Assembly: GCA_005787685.1 (NCBI GenBank)
Contig: SYAC01000052.1
Location: 1 to 52,473 of the forward strand
Reading direction: 5' to 3'
DNA length: 52,473 nt
From: Planctomycetia bacterium
GTDB taxonomy: Bacteria > Planctomycetota > Phycisphaerae > Phycisphaerales > SM1A02
Shown here: piece after piece, positions 48,965 to 52,473 of the stretch
Numbering within the stretch: the first letter of the stretch is position 1
Layout of the letters: every line of letters starts with the position of its first letter
Translations under genes and position numbers: made by a program
Notes under the pieces: model-generated
The model's input: the letters and a program-made list of their open reading frames with translations, nothing else
Told to the model about the DNA's origin: nothing
Databases searched by the model: none

Positions 48965-49115
48965 GCGTGTCGCGCCTGTGAACACGCACAAAAAGCGATT
49001 GCATGAAATACAATGGCTCACACGGCTCGTCGGAATGTGACGCTGTCTGCCTGATCAAACGGCGCTCGGCAACCACACATGTCGGGCGCGTCATATTGAC
49101 AAATACAGAGAGGAC

Positions 49116-50528
49116 TTAACCAACTTCACGCTCATGCGGCGGCTTGCCGCGCGCGGCCTCTGGCACATTCGCGTCCCAACGATTCTTGACATAGGCGGCC
49201 GCGGCAATGCCATCAATCTGAAATTGCGTTCCGCGCGCCAACATTAAATCAATGTGGCGACGCCCCGCTTCCACGGTCAATGTCACCACGCCGTCGCCGT
49301 AATCGCGTTCAATGACGCGGCAACGCTTCTCTAGAAAATCAATTGTGCGCGCCTCTTTCAGCGCCACCGTAATAGCCACGGTACGCAACTCGCCGCGCAT
49401 GGTGTCCATGACGCGTTGACGCAACTCATCACGGCCAATGCCTTCTTGCGCGCTCATCACAATCGCGTCGGGGTTCAACTCGCGCCACTGGTCAAGTGCG
49501 CGCACGCCCTTGGCCGCCATACCGCGGATGGTTTCTAGGCGGTCGCATTTGTTCAACAATAAAATGCGCGGCTGATTGGTGGCGCCAATGTCGGTCAATG
49601 TTTTTTCAACCACCTCTAACTGCTGCGGGGCGCGCCGATCGGACACATCGATCAGCAGCAACAAGACGTGCGCATGAATGGCGTCCTCCAACGTGCTGCG
49701 AAAACTGGCCACCAAATGATGGGGTAAATCGCGGATAAAACCCACCGTATCGGAAAGCATGCAGGAATTGCCGCCGCCCAAATTCCATTCCTCCACGCGT
49801 GTTCCCAGCGTGGCGAACAACTGGTCGTTGGCAAACGCGCCGCCGCGAGTGAGGGCGTTGAACAGAGTGCTCTTGCCGGAATTTGTGTAGCCCACCAAGC
49901 CAACCGTGAAATGACTTTCGCGCCGACTGGCCACCTCGCGCTCCTTGCGTCCGGCGATTTCAACCAACTCACCACGCAAGCGATCCAGCCGCTCCTTCAC
50001 AATGCGGCGATCGATTTCAATTTGCTGCTCGCCCGGACCGCGCGTGCCGACACCCATGGGCGCGCCGCCGGTGACTTGTCCCAAGTGTTGCCACATGGCG
50101 CGCAAGCGCGGTGCGGTGTATTGCAGTTGCGCAATCTCCACTTGCAATTGCGCTTGGCGCGTGGTGGCGCGATTGGCGAAGATGTCCAAAATCAGTTCGC
50201 TGCGATCAATCACCTTGCAACTCAACGCTTCTTCCAGTCCTTTCAATTGACTGGGCGAAAGATCGTTATCAAAAATCACCACGCCCGCTTTGAGTTGCTT
50301 CACCATGAAGCCAAGCTCCTCCACCTTGCCTTTGCCCAAGTAGGTGGCGCCACGCGGCTGCTTCATATTTTGCTCTAGTTCCCCCGCCACTTTCACCCCC
50401 GCGCTTTCCACCAATGCCCGCAATTCCCCCAGCGGATCGTGATGATCAAACTCCGAATCCGGCAGATGAACCTGCACCAAAACCGCGGATTCGCTCAACA
50501 CTGAACTGCGATGAAGATCTGTTTCCAC
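49116..50528 (-). CDS. hflX: Ribosome-associated GTPase HflX
   Basis: 470 residues. The N-terminal HflX domain (GATYLGKGKVEEL; VIFDNDLSPSQL; RTTRQAQLQVEIAQL) is followed by a glycine-rich linker GVGTRGPGEQQIE, then the G domain with GYTNSGKSTLFNAL, DTVGFIRDLPHHLV and NKCD. HflX splits stalled 70S ribosomes under stress. The start is GTG 50528 with TAGAAT 6 nt upstream and no Shine-Dalgarno. It diverges from tsaD with overlapping -10 elements. Confidence 0.95.
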   Translation of the reverse strand: METDLHRSSVLSESAVLVQVHLPDSEFDHHDPLGELRALVESAGVKVAGELEQNMKQPRGATYLGKGKVEELGFMVKQLKAGVVIFDNDLSPSQLKGLEEALSCKVIDRSELILDIFANRATTRQAQLQVEIAQLQYTAPRLRAMWQHLGQVTGGAPMGVGTRGPGEQQIEIDRRIVKERLDRLRGELVEIAGRKEREVASRRESHFTVGLVGYTNSGKSTLFNALTRGGAFANDQLFATLGTRVEEWNLGGGNSCMLSDTVGFIRDLPHHLVASFRSTLEDAIHAHVLLLLIDVSDRRAPQQLEVVEKTLTDIGATNQPRILLLNKCDRLETIRGMAAKGVRALDQWRELNPDAIVMSAQEGIGRDELRQRVMDTMRGELRTVAITVALKEARTIDFLEKRCRVIERDYGDGVVTLTVEAGRRHIDLMLARGTQFQIDGIAAAAYVKNRWDANVPEAARGKPPHEREVG

Positions 50529-50534
50529 AAAACG

Positions 50535-50544
50535 ATTCTAGGAT
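50535..50544. promoter_or_regulatory. Overlapping divergent -10 elements of hflX and tsaD
   Basis: The 10-mer ATTCTAGGAT contains TAGAAT on the minus strand (50535-50540), 6 nt from the hflX GTG, and TAGGAT on the plus strand (50539-50544), 7 nt from a tsaD GTG. They share two bases, so both promoters could not be occupied at once. Confidence 0.45.
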
Positions 50545-50551
50545 GTTGGGC

Positions 50552-51613
50552 GTGAACGCACCGTTGACCATTTTGGCGCTTGAAACCAGTTGCGATGAAA
50601 CCGCCGCGGCGGTGGTGCAATTGCGCGCGGGAAAACTTGTTGCGCTGTCTAACGCGGTCATTCATCAAGACCATGTGCACGCCATGTACGGCGGAGTTGT
50701 GCCCGAACTGGCCAGCCGCGCGCACTTGGAAAAGCTCCTGCCCGCCATTCGCGCCGCCATGAGCGACGCAAAAATTTCTTTCCCGCAACTCGATGCAGTG
50801 GCGGTGGGAATTCGTCCGGGCTTGATCGGCTCGTTGCTGGTTGGCGTGAGCGCGGCCAAAGCGCTGGCGTGGTCGCTTGAAAAACCATTCCTGGGGGTTG
50901 ACCATGTGCTGGCGCATTTGGTGGCGTGCCATTTTCGTGAAACCCCGCCGCAATATCCCGCGCTTGGTCTTGTGGCCAGCGGCGGCCACACGCATTTTGT
51001 ATGGATGGAATCACCGCTAGACGCGCGCGTTGTTGCGCGCACGCGCGACGACGCAGCGGGCGAGGCCTTTGACAAGGCGGCCTCCATTTTGGAATTGGGT
51101 TGGCCCGGTGGTCCGCTGCTGGAACAACTGGCGCGCGGCGGCAACGACAAGGCGTTTGACTTTCGCGCGGGACATTTCGCCGGCAGCGCCGACATTTCAT
51201 TCAGCGGCTTAAAGACCGCGTTTTTATATGAAGTGCGCGGCACCCCCAACGCGCCCAATCGTCCCGCGCGCGCCGCACCGGCGCAACTCACACCCGCGCG
51301 CAAAGCGGATTTGGCCGCATCGTTTCAGCGTGGCGTGGTGCGCGGCTTGGAAAAAAGTTTACGCGCCGCCTGGCAGACAAATCCATGCCTTTGCCTGTGC
51401 GCTGGTGGCGGCGTCATCCGCAATGAAAGTGTGCGCGACATGCTGCAATCATTCGCCCATACCATGAATGTTCCATTGTTCCTTTCACCCAAAGAATTAT
51501 GCACCGACAACGCCGTCATGATTGGGGGGTTGGCGTTGCTGCGACTCGCGGCTGGTGAGCGCGATCCACTTTCGTTGGCGGCGCAACCACTTTCGCAATT
51601 ACGAGTCTCATGA
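50552..51613 (+). CDS. tsaD: tRNA N6-adenosine threonylcarbamoyltransferase
   Basis: Forms t6A37 in ANN-decoding tRNAs together with TsaB and TsaE. 353 residues from GTG 50552, or 356 from ATG 50543. Motifs are ALETSCDETAAAV, VPELASRAH, the metal ligands HVLAHLVA, ASGGHTHFVW, GEAFDKAA and GGVIRNESVRDML, then CTDNAVMIGG. The GTG start is preferred because TAGGAT would place the transcript end at or after the ATG. The gene overlaps the following RF-like gene by 4 bp (ATGA). Confidence 0.94.
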   Translation: MNAPLTILALETSCDETAAAVVQLRAGKLVALSNAVIHQDHVHAMYGGVVPELASRAHLEKLLPAIRAAMSDAKISFPQLDAVAVGIRPGLIGSLLVGVSAAKALAWSLEKPFLGVDHVLAHLVACHFRETPPQYPALGLVASGGHTHFVWMESPLDARVVARTRDDAAGEAFDKAASILELGWPGGPLLEQLARGGNDKAFDFRAGHFAGSADISFSGLKTAFLYEVRGTPNAPNRPARAAPAQLTPARKADLAASFQRGVVRGLEKSLRAAWQTNPCLCLCAGGGVIRNESVRDMLQSFAHTMNVPLFLSPKELCTDNAVMIGGLALLRLAAGERDPLSLAAQPLSQLRVS

Positions 51614-52167
51614 CCTATCGCCCACCCTATGTCAGCGACCGATTTCAAATGGTGCCAGCTCCGCATCCAGCCACGATTGATGAAATTGAATTGCTCAAGC
51701 AATGTCAAATTGAATGTGGCCGCGTGTCGGGGCCGGGCGGTCAAAATAGAAATCGCCGCGATACCGCTGTATGGATGATCCACACGCCAACTGGCGTGGA
51801 GGCGCAGGCCACTGAGCGGCGCAGCCAGGCGCAAAACAAACACATGGCCATGAAGCGTTTGCGCCGCAGATTGGCCATTCAATTGCGCGTGGCCACAAGC
51901 CGCGATCGCCACAGCGCCTCTGATTTGTGGCGCGCGCGCCGTCAAGGCGACAAGATGTGCGTGAATCCAGATCATGAGGATTACCCAGGTCTTCTTGCCG
52001 AGGCGCTGGATGTTGTGGTGGCGCGCCGCTTTGATTTGGCGGGCGCGGCTGGAATTCTTGGCATCACCATGAGCCAGTTGAGCCGCTTGATTCACCACGA
52101 CAAGGCGGCGTTCGCGCGCGTGAATGAAGGCCGCGTTGAAGTTGGCCTGCCGCCGATTCGTAAATAA
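51610..52167 (+). CDS. Release factor-like protein with GGQ domain
   Basis: 185 residues. The RF-1 type domain has CGRVSGPGGQNRNRRDTAV with the catalytic GGQ, and HTPTGVEAQATERRSQAQNKHMA, close to peptide chain release factor domain III. No codon-recognition domains are present, so it is not RF1/RF2. A C-terminal helical module (AGILGITMSQLSRLIHHDKAAF...GLPPIRK) recurs in this family in place of the basic tail of ArfB. A role in ribosome rescue is plausible but unproven. The start overlaps the tsaD stop, indicating coupling. Confidence 0.87.
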   Translation: MTYRPPYVSDRFQMVPAPHPATIDEIELLKQCQIECGRVSGPGGQNRNRRDTAVWMIHTPTGVEAQATERRSQAQNKHMAMKRLRRRLAIQLRVATSRDRHSASDLWRARRQGDKMCVNPDHEDYPGLLAEALDVVVARRFDLAGAAGILGITMSQLSRLIHHDKAAFARVNEGRVEVGLPPIRK

Positions 52168-52356
52168 GTGCCCTGGCGCTTTCACACGCAACGCGAACAA
52201 AAGTGACAATCTGGGCCAAACCTGCGGGGCCATCAAAGTAGATCAGCCTTCGATTGATACACATATCCATTGATGCGCAAATAGATTGATTCGCCTGCGG
52301 GTGCGGCGCTTCAATTGGGCGCGTGAAACAATCGCTCGGCTTGCTAAACTTGGCGC
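52168..52356 (+). other. Spacer before the M20 gene
   Basis: About 190 bp without a gene. Apart from the TAAACT hexamer close to the next start (52345-52350) nothing stands out; no terminator is clear after the RF-like gene. Confidence 0.4.
52345..52350 (+). promoter_or_regulatory. Putative -10 (TAAACT) of the M20 gene, leaderless type
   Basis: TAAACT is 6 nt before ATG 52357, with no ribosome binding site between. Confidence 0.4.
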
Positions 52357-52473
52357 ATGATTTCCTGTGCAGATATTCGCGCGTTGGTTCAAGACGCGCG
52401 TGAAGACCTCACTCGTCTGCGCCGCCAACTGCATCAACAGCCTGAGTCGGCCTTTGAGGAAGTGAAAACAGCC
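52357..52473 (+). CDS. M20-family amidohydrolase, N-terminal fragment (runs off window)
   Basis: The first 39 codons, beginning MISCADIRALVQD, contain LRRQLHQQPESAFEEVKTA. This matches the start of N-acyl-amino acid or hippurate amidohydrolases (LRRxLHxxPExxFEE). The metal ligands lie beyond the window, so the substrate cannot be judged. Confidence 0.75.
   Translation, partial: MISCADIRALVQDAREDLTRLRRQLHQQPESAFEEVKTA

Overview
The window looks like chromosomal DNA of a Gram-negative planctomycete, most likely a member of or close to Phycisphaerae. This is inferred from family content, since no rRNA is present. The clues are a secreted protein ending in a dockerin-like pair (GDLDGNG...GDLDGSG), a DUF1559-like pseudopilin with an H-X9-DG-type signature, several secreted HEAT-repeat proteins, and a divergent CTP synthase. 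Peptidoglycan genes with a meso-DAP type MurE, kdsB (Kdo for LPS) and an outer-membrane efflux lipoprotein show a cell wall plus outer membrane. Almost everything is chromosomal core. I see no phage, insertion sequence, CRISPR array or plasmid gene.

Layout. 1-8005: the 3' end of ychF, then a minus-strand operon def-fmt-queA-murE-murF-mraY (formyl-Met handling, queuosine, peptidoglycan precursors). 8139-10417: TPR protein and kdsB. 10520-15083: an M1 peptidase with HEAT repeats diverging from pyrG. 15257-22654: a large secreted repeat protein, tRNA-Met and tRNA-Arg, a small membrane protein plus an MscS channel, trmL, a pseudopilin and a Spy-like secreted protein. 22804-26737: Mrp/ApbC, an OprM/NodT-type lipoprotein, PqiA. 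26878-31680: a minus-strand run of PLP enzyme with membrane tail, exported TIM-barrel protein, threonine dehydrogenase and glycine C-acetyltransferase; the last two make the threonine-to-glycine pathway. 31858-35128: lipoprotein, tRNA-Thr, a large exported HEAT protein. 35280-37514: a cobalamin riboswitch heading an operon of secreted dockerin-tailed protein, pseudopilin and small [2Fe-2S] protein. 37627-45751: mutL, metallophosphoesterase, nadE, HTH-receiver regulator, threonine dehydratase, pckA. 45955-52473: tRNA-His, nitrilase, unrecognised genes, tRNA-Phe, hflX, tsaD, an RF-like protein and the start of an M20 amidohydrolase.

Three cross-cutting observations matter most. First, the B12 riboswitch controls an unusual secreted-protein operon rather than a recognisable B12 synthesis gene. 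Second, tandem arrays with a 12-bp period recur at gene ends: upstream of queA, inside the PLP-enzyme/membrane fusion, at the end of the [2Fe-2S] gene, and degenerately in mscS. Third, many genes that begin transcription units have a TANNNT hexamer only 5-9 nt before the start codon and no Shine-Dalgarno, suggesting leaderless mRNAs, whereas several internal genes have a Shine-Dalgarno. Start choices below use this where it helps; all are predictions from sequence alone.
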